The notes under the pieces were generated by a model. The model was not told the DNA's origin. It worked only from the letters and a program-made list of their open reading frames with translations, and did no database searches. From Anaerolineales bacterium (lineage in GTDB: Bacteria; Chloroflexota; Anaerolineae; Anaerolineales; UBA4823): a DNA stretch of 64,000 nt. Each line of letters opens with the position of its first letter. Positions within the stretch are counted from its first letter, which is position 1. Positions 45,551 to 55,630 of this stretch are shown one piece after another. A program made the position numbers and the translations under genes. The DNA is taken from contig PQAL01000024.1 of NCBI GenBank assembly GCA_003105035.1, forward strand, positions 62,001-126,000, given 5' to 3'.

Positions 45551-47392
45551 TTATTCTACAGTGACTGACTTGGCCAGGTTGCGGGGCTGGTCAACATCGA
45601 GGCCGCGCTTGGCGGCAATATGATAGGCTAACAGCTGTAGGGGAATCACAGTAACCACTGGGCTGAGCAGCCAGGGCGTTTCGGGGACCCACAGGACGTG
45701 ATCGACTAGCGAAGGGATGATCTCGTCGCCATCAGTGGCAATGGCAATCACCACCCCGCCACGTGCCTTGGCTTGCTCGATCTGGCTGATCATCTTCTCA
45801 TACCACGGATCGTGGGGTGCTAAAACGACCACGGGCATCTCGCGGTCAATCAGGGCAATCGGGCCATGCTTCATCTCACCAGCAGGATACCCTTCAGCGT
45901 GGATGTAAGAGATTTCCTTGAGTTTTAAAGCGCCTTCGTAAGCGATGGGCATATTAATCCCACGGCCCAAATACAAGCAGCTCCTGGTTTCTTTAAGCTG
46001 CTCTGCCACCACCTCCACTTCCTTCTGGCGGTCAAGGCATTTACCCACCAGGTCAGGTATCACCATCAAGCCTTTTACCAACTTCTGGCGTTCCTTCTCC
46101 TTTAATGTACCACGCAAATCGGCCAGTAAAATGGCGAGCATGTAGAGGTCGACAATGGGCGCCGTGAAGGCTTTGGTGGAGGCGACACCGATCTCAGGTC
46201 CAGTCTGCATGGAAATGTAACCGTCGGCGATACGCATGGCCTGAGTGCCAATGGCATTGACGATGGACCACAGCGTAGCACCCTTTCTGCGTCCCTCTTC
46301 CATGGCGGCCAAGGTATCGGCAGTCTCTCCCGACTGGCTGATTGCCAAAACCACTGTGGCGCGATCAATTATCGGGTCAGCGTAACGAAATTCCGAAGCA
46401 ATCTCCATCTGAGTTGGGATGTGAGCGATGCGTTCCATGAGGATACGGCCGATCATAGCAGCGTGCGAAGCGGTGCCGCATGCAGTGATGACGATCTTCT
46501 CAATTTGGCGAGCTTTTTCAAGGGTAAGGTTCAGCTCATTTAACTGGATCCTGGCGTATTCTAAATCGATGCGACCAGCGATGGTGTCGGTCAGAGACCT
46601 TACCTGCTCGTTGATCTCCTTAAACATAAAGTGGCGGTATTCGCCTTTCTCAGCGGAAATCGGGTCCCAAGCCACAGTCTGCTCACGGTATTTCACTGGT
46701 TTACCATCCAGGGTTTGAATACTCAGCCCATCCGCGGTAACGATGGCCATCTGGCGAGATTCGAGAAAGACCACACGCCGTGTGTGCTCTAAAATTGCGG
46801 GTAAATCGGATGCAATGAACATCTCGTTTTCGCCTATGCCAATCACCACCCCACCGGCATTCCCGATGCGAGCAGCGACGATTTTATCAGGCTCGAGAGA
46901 CGACATCAAAACGATGCCGTGGGCGCCTTTGAGCTGTCGCATGGCTTTTTGAGCTGCCTCCACCAGGCTGGTCTCGGTGGACTGGTAGCGCTCCACCAGC
47001 TGGACGATTACTTCCGTATCAGTCTCGGAGCTGAATACGGCCCCCTCTTCACACAAGTCATTACGCAGTTCGAGGTAATTTTCAACGATCCCATTATGGA
47101 CAACGACCACATTACCGGTCATGCCAATATGAGGATGGGCATTTCGTGCACTCGGTTCGCCATGGGTTGCCCAGCGGGTGTGACCGATACCAACCTGACC
47201 TGAAACCGGGATCTCAGAAACAAGTTCGGCTAATTTACTGAGCTTGCCCACATCCCGTCGTACCTCGATGTGATCATTCTGGATGATTGCTAAGCCAGCC
47301 GAGTCGTAGCCGCGGTACTCAAGGCGTTTCAACCCATTCAGGATGATGGGTGTGGCATTTTTAGGTCCGATGTAACCGACAATTCCGCACAT
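45551..47392 (-). CDS. glmS: Glucosamine-fructose-6-phosphate aminotransferase
   Basis: 613-residue glutamine-dependent synthase of glucosamine-6-phosphate, the first step to UDP-GlcNAc and peptidoglycan. The chain begins MCGIVGYIG, whose cysteine becomes the N-terminal nucleophile. The glutaminase half has GHTRWATHGEPS and NGIVENY. Two SIS sugar-isomerase domains follow (SQSGETADT), and the closing PRNLAKSVTVE is the family end. AAGGATGG precedes the ATG. The 65-base leader is too short for the glmS ribozyme. Confidence 0.97.
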   Translation of the reverse strand: MCGIVGYIGPKNATPIILNGLKRLEYRGYDSAGLAIIQNDHIEVRRDVGKLSKLAELVSEIPVSGQVGIGHTRWATHGEPSARNAHPHIGMTGNVVVVHNGIVENYLELRNDLCEEGAVFSSETDTEVIVQLVERYQSTETSLVEAAQKAMRQLKGAHGIVLMSSLEPDKIVAARIGNAGGVVIGIGENEMFIASDLPAILEHTRRVVFLESRQMAIVTADGLSIQTLDGKPVKYREQTVAWDPISAEKGEYRHFMFKEINEQVRSLTDTIAGRIDLEYARIQLNELNLTLEKARQIEKIVITACGTASHAAMIGRILMERIAHIPTQMEIASEFRYADPIIDRATVVLAISQSGETADTLAAMEEGRRKGATLWSIVNAIGTQAMRIADGYISMQTGPEIGVASTKAFTAPIVDLYMLAILLADLRGTLKEKERQKLVKGLMVIPDLVGKCLDRQKEVEVVAEQLKETRSCLYLGRGINMPIAYEGALKLKEISYIHAEGYPAGEMKHGPIALIDREMPVVVLAPHDPWYEKMISQIEQAKARGGVVIAIATDGDEIIPSLVDHVLWVPETPWLLSPVVTVIPLQLLAYHIAAKRGLDVDQPRNLAKSVTVE

Positions 47393-47414
47393 AATTCCAT
47401 CCTTTATTAAACAG

Positions 47415-47447
47415 CAGGGTATGACATAAGAAACCTATCATACCCTG
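47415..47447 (-). terminator. Stem-loop between glnS and glmS
   Basis: CAGGGTATGA (47415-47424) and TCATACCCTG (47438-47447) form a perfect 10-bp stem with a 13-base loop. On the minus strand it follows the glnS stop by ten bases and precedes glmS. The T content after it is low, so termination is probably partial. Confidence 0.45.
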
Positions 47448-47457
47448 ACGAAAAACA

Positions 47458-49161
47458 CTATGAATTGGCTTTGTTCTTGTGAGCTTCCTCGATCTTAGCC
47501 CAGGTATCACGCAGGGGAACGATACGATTGAAAACAAGGTGCTCTGAGGTTGATTCCGGATCCACGACGAAATAACCTTCGCGCTCAAATTGATAACGCA
47601 TACCTCTGGTTGCAGTAATCAAGCCATGCTCAGCTTTACAATTATCGACAATTTTAAGGGAGTCGGGGTTGACATAATCAAGAAAATCAGCACCCTCATC
47701 CAGATTACTCATATCGGAGCGGGTGAACAGGCGGTCATACAGCCTGATTTCTACGTCGATGGCATTATGGGCGGAAACCCAATGCAAAGTGCCCTGCACC
47801 TTGCGGCCATCGGGAGCATAACCACCGCGCGTGGCAGGATCATAGGTGCAGTGCAACTCTACCACTTCACCCGTAGCAGGATCCTTGATTACATCGACGC
47901 AGGTAATAAAATAACCGTAGCGTAAGCGGACTTCCCGCCCCGGAGCCAGGCGGAAATATTTCTTCGGAGGATCTTCCCGAAAGTCATCGCGATCAATATA
48001 GATCTCGCGTGAGAATGTCACCTTGCGCGTTCCGGCAGACAAATCTTCAGGATTATTAACCGCCTCCAGCTCCTCGACCTGACCTACCGGGTAATTATCT
48101 ATCACGACTTTTAATGGATGCAGGACTGCCATGACTCGTGGAGCATGAAGGTTCAAATCATCACGCAACATGGACTCTAATAGGGCAATATCGACCAGGT
48201 TGTTGTGGTGCGGAACGCCTACAGCCTCAAGAAACCGCAGGATGACCTCCGGAGGATAACCCCGCCGGCGCATGCCAGACAAAGTCGGCATACGTGGGTC
48301 GTTCCAATCATGCACATATTCATCCTTGACCAGTTTAAGCAGCATACGCTTGCTCATCACGGTGTAGCTAAGGTTGAATCGACCGAATTCGATTTGCCTG
48401 GGATGATAGATTTCCAGCTCGTCAAGGAACCAATTATAAAGCGGCCGATGATCTTCATACTCTAATGAGCATAATGAGTGGGTGATGCATTCGATCGAAT
48501 CACTCTGCCCGTGAGCAAAATCATACATTGGGTAGATACACCAGGCATCGCCAGTGCGGTGATGGGTGGAATGTAGGATGCGATACATGACTGGATCGCG
48601 CATGTTCATGTTGCCGGCTGCCATATCGATCTTGGCACGCAACACCCGTGCTCCATCAGGGAATTCGCCTTTGCGCATGCGCTCGAACAGGTCTAGGTTT
48701 TCCTCGACACTGCGGTTACGGTAAGGACTGTTCTTGCCGGGCTCAGTGAGCGTGCCACGGTACACCCTGATCTCCTCAGCGGAGAGATCATCCACGTAGG
48801 CTTTGTTCTTCTTGACCAGCTTTACAGCAAATTGGTAGAGCTGCTCGAAATAATCGGAAGCATAGAAGAGGCGATCTTCCCAATCGAATCCCAACCAGTG
48901 GATATCCTCCTGAATCGATTCAACATACTCCACATCCTCTTTGACCGGGTTGGTGTCATCGAAGCGGAGGTTACACTTGCCACCGAACTCTCGTGCCATG
49001 CCGAAATCGATGCTGAAGGCCTTCGCATGACCGATATGAAGGTAACCGTTCGGTTCCGGTGGGAAACGAGTGTGAACATGGTCATAGCGGCCTGATATCA
49101 AATCAGCCTGAATGGCTTCACGGATGAAATGAGTGGGAGTTGAAGATGGTATATCAGTCAT
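47458..49161 (-). CDS. glnS: Glutaminyl-tRNA synthetase
   Basis: About 567-residue class I synthetase that charges tRNA-Gln directly. The HIGH-type motif is [11 protein letters not shown], and the KMSKS-type motif reads VMSKRML. The C-terminal anticodon-binding beta barrels follow. The ATG at 49161 has GAGGAGG before it; an in-frame start at 49197 lies within the terminator upstream and is rejected. The gene for tRNA-Gln(CUG) lies directly upstream, and gltX is beyond that. A terminator hairpin separates tRNA and start codon, which may make expression depend on read-through. Confidence 0.95.
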   Translation of the reverse strand: MTDIPSSTPTHFIREAIQADLISGRYDHVHTRFPPEPNGYLHIGHAKAFSIDFGMAREFGGKCNLRFDDTNPVKEDVEYVESIQEDIHWLGFDWEDRLFYASDYFEQLYQFAVKLVKKNKAYVDDLSAEEIRVYRGTLTEPGKNSPYRNRSVEENLDLFERMRKGEFPDGARVLRAKIDMAAGNMNMRDPVMYRILHSTHHRTGDAWCIYPMYDFAHGQSDSIECITHSLCSLEYEDHRPLYNWFLDELEIYHPRQIEFGRFNLSYTVMSKRMLLKLVKDEYVHDWNDPRMPTLSGMRRRGYPPEVILRFLEAVGVPHHNNLVDIALLESMLRDDLNLHAPRVMAVLHPLKVVIDNYPVGQVEELEAVNNPEDLSAGTRKVTFSREIYIDRDDFREDPPKKYFRLAPGREVRLRYGYFITCVDVIKDPATGEVVELHCTYDPATRGGYAPDGRKVQGTLHWVSAHNAIDVEIRLYDRLFTRSDMSNLDEGADFLDYVNPDSLKIVDNCKAEHGLITATRGMRYQFEREGYFVVDPESTSEHLVFNRIVPLRDTWAKIEEAHKNKANS

Positions 49162-49182
49162 GGGATCCTCCTCGCTTACAAA

Positions 49183-49211
49183 AACACCCCGGCTCAAGCT
49201 GACGGGGTGTT
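49183..49211 (-). terminator. Terminator between tRNA-Gln and glnS
   Basis: AACACCCC (49183-49190) pairs with GGGGTGTT (49204-49211), and the minus-strand side ends in TTTTTG. It follows the tRNA 3' end by nine bases and ends about 22 bases before the glnS start. No promoter fits in that gap. Confidence 0.8.
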
Positions 49212-49219
49212 CTGAGCTC

Positions 49220-49293
49220 TGGCTGGGGGCAAAGGATTCGAACCTCTACATACAGATCCAGAGTCTGCTGTCCTACCATTAGACGAGCCCCCA
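49220..49293 (-). tRNA. tRNA-Gln (anticodon CUG)
   Basis: 74 bases including an encoded CCA. The acceptor stem TGGGGGC/GCCCCCA, D-arm GTCT...GGAC and T-arm with TTCGAAT all fold. The anticodon loop CTCTGGA places CTG at positions 34-36, reading CAG (Gln). The discriminator is G. The anticodon stem contains one G-U pair. Confidence 0.95.
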
Positions 49294-49364
49294 GTAATTA
49301 GCAGGCAAAATTTTACCACGCCAGACGTGCTGCGTCCAGCCTGGTATCGGTATTCAGGTGATTT

Positions 49365-50852
49365 CTACATTTTTTCCAGTGTATGCGCCGCAGTGTTTAT
49401 TCGCTCGAGAATCTTCTCCTTACCAATGATCTCCATGCATTCAAATAGCGGTGGGCTGTTCTTCTGCCCCGTCACCGCAGCCCGGATGATGCCAAACACC
49501 TGGCCGGGTTTTAAGCCGGATTGCTCCACAAATTCTCGCAAGAGAGGTTCTGCCTGGTTTTTGTCTATCTCTGGCAACCCGCTGAGGATCGTGTAGACCT
49601 GCCTGGCAATATGGGCCGATTCTGTTGAGGTAAGCTTATCACCAATCAGCTCTGCTGGAACGGGGGTGACTTCATCCTTGAATAAGAAACCTGCAACGGG
49701 GATAACATCATCCAGGGTAACCAGGCGCTCCCGGATGATGGGAATTGCTTGCAATAGCTTGTCCTCATCCAATTGTAGGCCAGCAATGGCGATATAGGGT
49801 GCCAATCTTTGGGCCAGGTCATCATTTGGGAGATTACGGATATGTAGCCCATTGAAATAATCCAGTTTGGTGAAATTAATCGCTGCTGGGGAGGGATTCA
49901 GGTGTTCCAGGTTGAATTTCTGAACCAGCTCCTGTAGGGTGAAGAACTCTGTGCGGTCATCATAGCTCCAACCCATCAATGCCACCCAATTGACCACACC
50001 CTCAGGGATGTAACCCAAATCCTTCAAGTCTTTGATAAATATCGAGTACCCATCCTGGATGAGTTGGGAGGTTTCGCGTTTGCTCATCTTTCCTTTGCCA
50101 CTCGGTTTAAGGAAGACTGACAGGTGGATGAACTCCGGCTCCTGCCAGCCAAAGGCACGGATTATGTGAGCATGCAGCGGAAAAGTGGACAGCCATTCAG
50201 AACCCCGGATGACATGCGTGATGTCCATCAGGTGATCATCCACCATGGCTGCCAGGTGGTAAAGCGCCAGTCCATCCGAGCGCACGATGACGTGGTCATC
50301 CAGTGCGGAGTTCTCTACCGTGATATCACCACGGAGCAAATCATGAGCTGTGATCGAGCCAGACTCTGGAACCTTGAAACGAATCACATGTCGCTCCCCA
50401 TTGGCAACCCTGGCAGCGGCCTCAGCGGGATTCAATCGGCGACAAAGACCGTCATAGCGCGGATTTTCTTTACGGCTTTGCTGCTCCCTGCGTACTTGCT
50501 CCAGGCGCTCAGGGCTGCAAAAGCAATAATAGGCATGGCCACTTTCAATTAATCTACGGGCATGCTCGGCATAAATCTCCCGGCGTTGCGTCTGGTAGTA
50601 CGGGCCATGCGGTCCGCCTAGTCCGGGCCCTTCATCCCAGTCAATACCCAGCCAATGCAGGCTATCGATCAGCTCTTGCTCAGCCCCGGGAACATAGCGC
50701 TTTTGGTCGGTATCCTCAATGCGCAAGATAAATGTCCCACCGGTCTGGCGGGCAAGCAAGTAGTTATACAGGGCTGTACGCCCACTCCCCAGGTGGGTTC
50801 TCCCTGTTGGAGAGGGTGCAAATCGCACTCGAACTGGATTTAATTGAGCCAC
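49365..50852 (-). CDS. gltX: Glutamyl-tRNA synthetase
   Basis: 495-residue class I synthetase. The opening VRVRFAPSPTG leads into THLGSGRTALYNYL, where HLGS replaces the usual HIGH-like HVGG. GKMSKR is the second signature. The C-terminal helical anticodon domain is complete. With glnS and tRNA-Gln beside it, this cell can make Gln-tRNA directly; whether gltX is discriminating cannot be told. It lies downstream of rodA on the same strand after 61 bases. Confidence 0.95.
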   Translation of the reverse strand: MAQLNPVRVRFAPSPTGRTHLGSGRTALYNYLLARQTGGTFILRIEDTDQKRYVPGAEQELIDSLHWLGIDWDEGPGLGGPHGPYYQTQRREIYAEHARRLIESGHAYYCFCSPERLEQVRREQQSRKENPRYDGLCRRLNPAEAAARVANGERHVIRFKVPESGSITAHDLLRGDITVENSALDDHVIVRSDGLALYHLAAMVDDHLMDITHVIRGSEWLSTFPLHAHIIRAFGWQEPEFIHLSVFLKPSGKGKMSKRETSQLIQDGYSIFIKDLKDLGYIPEGVVNWVALMGWSYDDRTEFFTLQELVQKFNLEHLNPSPAAINFTKLDYFNGLHIRNLPNDDLAQRLAPYIAIAGLQLDEDKLLQAIPIIRERLVTLDDVIPVAGFLFKDEVTPVPAELIGDKLTSTESAHIARQVYTILSGLPEIDKNQAEPLLREFVEQSGLKPGQVFGIIRAAVTGQKNSPPLFECMEIIGKEKILERINTAAHTLEKM

Positions 50853-50913
50853 AAAGCGTCTCCTTGATGATTTCTTGTGTCTATGCGCAATGCACTAATA
50901 TTTTTATCGATAA

Positions 50914-52017
50914 TTAGAACTCAAGCGGCTTATGGCGCAGGATCACACTTTCAACCAGGCCTACCCCTAACAACAAGGAGAGCAAGGAGCTCCCCCCATA
51001 ACTGATGAAGGGCAGCGGTAGTCCTGTAGCGGGTAAAAGCTTTAAATTAACGCCGATATTCACCATACCCTGGAATGCCAGGAGAACTGCAACCCCAAAG
51101 GCGATCAGGGAACCAAACGTATCCCGTGCCAACCGAGCCACTCGCAGGCAGCGATAAATGATAAATAAAAGCAGAACCATGATGAGCACCGAACCGATAA
51201 AACCGAATTCTTCTGCAGTGGCTGAAAAAATAAAATCTGACCAGCGTACCTTGAGAAATCGCAGGTGAACCTGGGTGCCCTGATTGTAGCCCTTGCCCAG
51301 CAGACCACCCGACCCGATGCTGATCAGGGCTTGCTGGATATTATAGGTCTCGCCCTGTGTGGCATTCGGGTCAGAAATCAGAAAATTCAAAATGCGCTGT
51401 TGCTGATAGTCGGCTAGGAGAGGATAAGCAACGAAAGGTATGATCAGGCCGGCCGCGCCAAAGATGAACAGGTATTTCACCTTTAAACCACTGGCCCATA
51501 AAAGGGCAAACCAAATGGCCAATATCACCAATGAGGTGCTCAAGTTCGGCTGCAGGATAATCCAAACCACAATACCCAAGGTATATAAAAGGCTGCGCCC
51601 AATCCAGGTGAGATTTTCCAGTTTTTCTAGATTCCTGGAAAAAAAATCTGCCAGGACCAGGATCACCACGATTTTGGCAATCTCGGAGGGTTGGATCAGG
51701 ATCACCCCGGTATCGAACCAGCGAGCGGAACCATAAAGAGCCTGACCGGCAATAGTCAGGGCACCCAAAAAGATGGCGGTAATGATGTACATTGGACGGC
51801 TAATGGATGCCCAGAGATGGTAATCTATGGCTGCGGCAATGAAGATGACCGCGAAACCCAGAACGGCAAAGATGATCTGGCGCTGGACAATATTGGTGGA
51901 CTCAAGCTCGATGTTCCCAGCCACCGAGGACCGAATCATTGTAATGCCAAAAATGGTCATCAATGCGACCGCACCCAATAACCAGAAATCGAAGTGACGC
52001 CAGTTCGTTTGACTCAT
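50914..52017 (-). CDS. rodA: Rod-shape SEDS peptidoglycan polymerase RodA
   Basis: 367-residue SEDS glycosyltransferase with about ten membrane helices. It polymerises lipid II during cell elongation together with PBP2. Conserved parts include GSARWFDTGVILIQPSEIAKI and GMVNIGVNLKLLPATGLPLPFISYGGSS. Its place as the last gene of mreB-mreC-mreD-mrdA-rodA supports RodA over FtsW. Confidence 0.95.
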   Translation of the reverse strand: MSQTNWRHFDFWLLGAVALMTIFGITMIRSSVAGNIELESTNIVQRQIIFAVLGFAVIFIAAAIDYHLWASISRPMYIITAIFLGALTIAGQALYGSARWFDTGVILIQPSEIAKIVVILVLADFFSRNLEKLENLTWIGRSLLYTLGIVVWIILQPNLSTSLVILAIWFALLWASGLKVKYLFIFGAAGLIIPFVAYPLLADYQQQRILNFLISDPNATQGETYNIQQALISIGSGGLLGKGYNQGTQVHLRFLKVRWSDFIFSATAEEFGFIGSVLIMVLLLFIIYRCLRVARLARDTFGSLIAFGVAVLLAFQGMVNIGVNLKLLPATGLPLPFISYGGSSLLSLLLGVGLVESVILRHKPLEF

Positions 52018-52092
52018 TCGTAAAAGATTATCTCGCCCTTACATGCTCAGTAAATTTCGCCAGATTATAGCATTGCTGATCAACACCCGTAG

Positions 52093-54213
52093 CTAAGGAG
52101 TCAGGGTACTGTCAGCCGCCTTGAGCTCAAAGTATGCCTCCAAGACCCGCCTGACGATGGGGCCAGCGACAGTGGAACCTTCCTGGCCATTGTAAACGAA
52201 CGCCACCACGGCAATCTCGGGGTCTTCGTAAGGCGCAAATGCCACCGTCCAGGCATGTGAGGGCCAGTTACCCGGCTCACACAGGTTCTTTGCCTGGGCA
52301 AATTCGTCACAATACTCGGCTGTGCCAGTCTTACCAGCAACAGCGATGTTTACATTCTCAAATACATCCTTTAATGTGCCTTCCAGTACAGCCAGACGCA
52401 TCCCCTGGCGAATTTGGTCAAATACCCAGGGTTGCACTGTTTTCATTTCTCCGGTAGGCTGGCAACCCCGGATGGTGTTATCTTCGAAGACCTGGATGAC
52501 CGGATCTGCGGTGAGGTCCCAACGCTCACGAGGGGTAAAGGGTTGAGTGACGTTGCCTTCACTGTCTAGTACTTCGTAAAGCAATGTGGGAGCCATCAGC
52601 TTACCCCCACTTGCCACCGTGGCAGCTGACATCAGCACCTGGAGAGGGGAAGCCAGATCATACCCTTGACCGACGCTGGAGATATAAGTATCACCTGTGG
52701 ACCAGCTTTCACCCTGGTTGATGCGTTTCCAGGTTGGATCGGGAATCAAGCCGGCAGCCACATCCGGCAGCTCGATCTCTGGTGTCTTGTAACCACTCGG
52801 TAAGCCAGCATACCCATCATCCAATTCCCCGTATCCGAGGGCACGTGCATAGGTGCCCAAGCGGCAGATACCCAAACCGGGATCGACTTCATCTTCATAT
52901 CCACCACCCACCTTGTAGAAATAAACATTACTGGAATTGGCAATGGCATGCACAAAATCGAGCTGGCCGAAGCCATCAGGATTGGTTTTATAGATCCAAT
53001 CAACAAAATCGCGCGGTCTGCCGGGGTCGTTGGCATAATAAATCTGCTTGACAGTGATCTTTCCAGGTGTTTTTATGATCTCATCCGGTGTGACGATACC
53101 TTCGTTCAGCCCACCCGTTGCTGTGACCAGCTTGAACACCGAGCCTGCTGGCAGCTCAGAACCCACCGCCAGGTTGAGCAGTGGGTTACGTTTGTCAGCG
53201 ATTAGCTGTTGGTAATAGTAAGCCGGGATAATTCGAGCCATGCGATTATTCTCGTAAGTCGGATAATTCACTAAGGCCAGGATCTCACCAGTGCGGGGAT
53301 TCATAGCAATCACGGCGCCGCTGGTCATGCGTTCTTCGTCAAAGGACTGGTTCCAATCCATAATCTCGTCCTGGAGAATAGACTGGGCAGCCTGTTGCAA
53401 GCGGGTATCGATGGTGAGTACGACGCTGGAACCTGGGGTTGCAGGTTGAGGTGGGACGAGGTCATCGAGGATCTGGCCAGCGATATCCCACTCAACCACT
53501 CTGTGGCCATTCACACCGGCCAGCAAATTTTGAAAATACAGCTCAACACCGGCGTAACCTACCTTATCGCGGTTGGGTACGAAGCCTTGCGAACGATAGT
53601 ACTCTTCTTCGGTGGCCGGTATTGGTCCTAGGAAACCGATGACAGAAGCAGTCAGCGAGCCGGTCGGATAATCACGCACCGGGACCACATCAACGCCTAC
53701 GCCAGGCCAGTTTCCAGTATTCTCCTGGATCACCAGGGCAACTTCCTCTTTTACATCACAAGCAATTTTCACCGGTTCATACGGAGCAGTAGTTTCACCA
53801 TATGTCACGATTTGGGTAATCCCATGGTCAGAAATGCATGGGACAAATGGATCATTTGGTGAAACCTCTCCACGATTTACCGGAACACTTGTGAGGTTGG
53901 ATATTTCGCGGAAGATATTCTGGATCTCGCCGTCATCATCGGGTAAATTTGCTGGAGTGATCACCACGTTATAAGAGGGGATATTTCGGGCCAGGATGAA
54001 CCCCTGGCGGTCATACACCATGCCGCGCGTTGCAGGCAAATTGATCTCGTGTGTGCGGTTCTCATTGGATTTAGCCAGCCAGGTTGAATACTCTACTACC
54101 TGTAAGCTGAATAAACGACCAACATAAATGAGGAAAAGGGCGATCAATATTGCACCAAAGAGGATGATGCGCCAGGGGGCAACCATATTTTGAAGGGCAG
54201 CAGAACTTTTCAT
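52093..54213 (-). CDS. mrdA: Penicillin-binding protein 2 (elongation transpeptidase)
   Basis: About 706-residue class B PBP that cross-links peptidoglycan during elongation. A single N-terminal membrane helix (IILFGAILIALFLIYVGRLF) is followed by the pedestal domain and the transpeptidase. Active-site motifs are SVFK (in AGSVFKL, around residue 370), SSN in ANSSNVYFY and KTGT in AGKTGTAEY. An inserted segment between helix and catalytic domain is long. The ATG at 54213 overlaps the mreD stop (ATGA), so I reject a start at 54240. Confidence 0.95.
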   Translation of the reverse strand: MKSSAALQNMVAPWRIILFGAILIALFLIYVGRLFSLQVVEYSTWLAKSNENRTHEINLPATRGMVYDRQGFILARNIPSYNVVITPANLPDDDGEIQNIFREISNLTSVPVNRGEVSPNDPFVPCISDHGITQIVTYGETTAPYEPVKIACDVKEEVALVIQENTGNWPGVGVDVVPVRDYPTGSLTASVIGFLGPIPATEEEYYRSQGFVPNRDKVGYAGVELYFQNLLAGVNGHRVVEWDIAGQILDDLVPPQPATPGSSVVLTIDTRLQQAAQSILQDEIMDWNQSFDEERMTSGAVIAMNPRTGEILALVNYPTYENNRMARIIPAYYYQQLIADKRNPLLNLAVGSELPAGSVFKLVTATGGLNEGIVTPDEIIKTPGKITVKQIYYANDPGRPRDFVDWIYKTNPDGFGQLDFVHAIANSSNVYFYKVGGGYEDEVDPGLGICRLGTYARALGYGELDDGYAGLPSGYKTPEIELPDVAAGLIPDPTWKRINQGESWSTGDTYISSVGQGYDLASPLQVLMSAATVASGGKLMAPTLLYEVLDSEGNVTQPFTPRERWDLTADPVIQVFEDNTIRGCQPTGEMKTVQPWVFDQIRQGMRLAVLEGTLKDVFENVNIAVAGKTGTAEYCDEFAQAKNLCEPGNWPSHAWTVAFAPYEDPEIAVVAFVYNGQEGSTVAGPIVRRVLEAYFELKAADSTLTP

Positions 54214-54710
54214 ACCTTTAACTCTTCCGGGTATAACCATCCGGCCAAATCATGGGTTATCGAAAAGATGGGCACGGACAGGATTAGATTTAATATCAAG
54301 CTAGGTAGGATGATCAAATTTAATACACTGATCAGCGGGAGATTCACACCGCTTACCAGTCGTGCAGCAAATGAAATAAACATTACCAACAAGGTGCTGA
54401 TGAATGTAGCCGCCAGCATGGCTAATACGGGGGCTTTCCATACGCGCTGTTTTAAAAGGCGACCAATTCCCGCACAGATAAAGTAGGTGATTAGGTAGAC
54501 TCCGAAGGGTAAAGCAGAATACAGGCTGGCGAAGATCCCCCCGATCAGGCACCACTGCCAAACGGATGTGACCCGATCCTGCAGAGCCCAGGCCAGGATA
54601 AAAAGCAGGATCAAGTCAGCCGTGCCATTCAACAAAGGCATGGCGCTGACAATTGTACTCTGGATAATAGCCAGTATGCCGAAAAGAATTAAGCCAGCAA
54701 GATTCGCCAT
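54210..54710 (-). CDS. mreD: Rod-shape protein MreD
   Basis: 166-residue membrane protein with about five hydrophobic helices, typical for MreD. The sequence is poorly conserved, as usual for the family, but FGILAIIQSTIV near the start and its place between mreC and mrdA fix the identity. It links MreC and the elongation enzymes. The stop overlaps the mrdA start. Confidence 0.9.
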   Translation of the reverse strand: MANLAGLILFGILAIIQSTIVSAMPLLNGTADLILLFILAWALQDRVTSVWQWCLIGGIFASLYSALPFGVYLITYFICAGIGRLLKQRVWKAPVLAMLAATFISTLLVMFISFAARLVSGVNLPLISVLNLIILPSLILNLILSVPIFSITHDLAGWLYPEELKV

Positions 54711-54719
54711 TTTCGATAA

Positions 54720-55571
54720 TCAGGGGTTGGTGGAAGACGGAACCAGAGGAGTAATATCAACGGGTTGGAAATTTGTGATAACCAAGACGATCGACAACTG
54801 TGAAAAATCGACCGCAGGTTGCACGCTGGCAGTTTGAAACAATGCGGAAGCTTCAGATTTAACCGTCAATACCTGGCCGATAAGCAAGTTGGCCGGGTAA
54901 TTTCCTCCCAAACCAGACGTCATCACCAGCTCACCAGGGAGAACGGTGGCATTTTGGCTGATCATATTCAGCTCAATCTCACCTGTGATCTGCCCGTTGA
55001 GGACTGCCTCTTCACCGGATTCCTGCAGGATGACATTGACACTTGAGCCCGGATCATTGATCAGCTGGACACGTGCAGCTCCGGCCGTTACTGCGGCGAT
55101 GTTGCCAATCAATCCTTGAGCGGTGATGACCGGCATACCTTTTCGCAGCCCGTCATCTGAGCCACGGTCAATAATCACATAATGCATGAAAGGGCTGATA
55201 TCCCGGGCAATCACCGAAGCTGCCATATACTGGTTTTCAACATGCCGCCGTTCATAATCAACGAGTGTCGAGAGCAGCTGCGCTTCAGTAACCTGCTGCT
55301 GAAGTTCGACGATCTGGACCTGTAACTTGGAATTTTCCGCCTCAAGCTGGGCATTTTTTTGGCGGAGTGAGGTGACATCCTCGGGCTGGGCGATCAAGCT
55401 CTGAATTGCCTGGTAACGCTGAGCCAACCAACTTTGTGCTGATACAAATGGAGACAACACGATTCTGGATAACGGGGTCAGATATCCACCCAATGCCAGG
55501 CCGATGACGCCCAAGGCGACTAAAATGAGGATGATAAATTGCGTGCTACGCGGAGAATTAATTTTCATCAT
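54720..55571 (-). CDS. mreC: Rod-shape protein MreC
   Basis: About 283-residue protein with one N-terminal membrane helix (FIILILVALGVIGLALGGYL), a coiled-coil stretch at about residues 65-100 and a beta-barrel C-terminal domain. Conserved YVIIDRGSDDGLRKGMPVI is the MreC hallmark. It organises the elongation complex outside the membrane. The start is ATGATG at 55571 or 55568. Confidence 0.92.
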   Translation of the reverse strand: MMKINSPRSTQFIILILVALGVIGLALGGYLTPLSRIVLSPFVSAQSWLAQRYQAIQSLIAQPEDVTSLRQKNAQLEAENSKLQVQIVELQQQVTEAQLLSTLVDYERRHVENQYMAASVIARDISPFMHYVIIDRGSDDGLRKGMPVITAQGLIGNIAAVTAGAARVQLINDPGSSVNVILQESGEEAVLNGQITGEIELNMISQNATVLPGELVMTSGLGGNYPANLLIGQVLTVKSEASALFQTASVQPAVDFSQLSIVLVITNFQPVDITPLVPSSTNP

Positions 55572-55630
55572 ATGAGGCTCATTAATCTTTGGGACACACA
55601 ACTAAAAATGACGAAGTTCCGCCTCGCCCC

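Noticed and set aside
47393-47457. glmS ribozyme upstream of glmS
   Set aside because: The leader is about 65 bases, far too short, and shows only a simple 10-bp hairpin.
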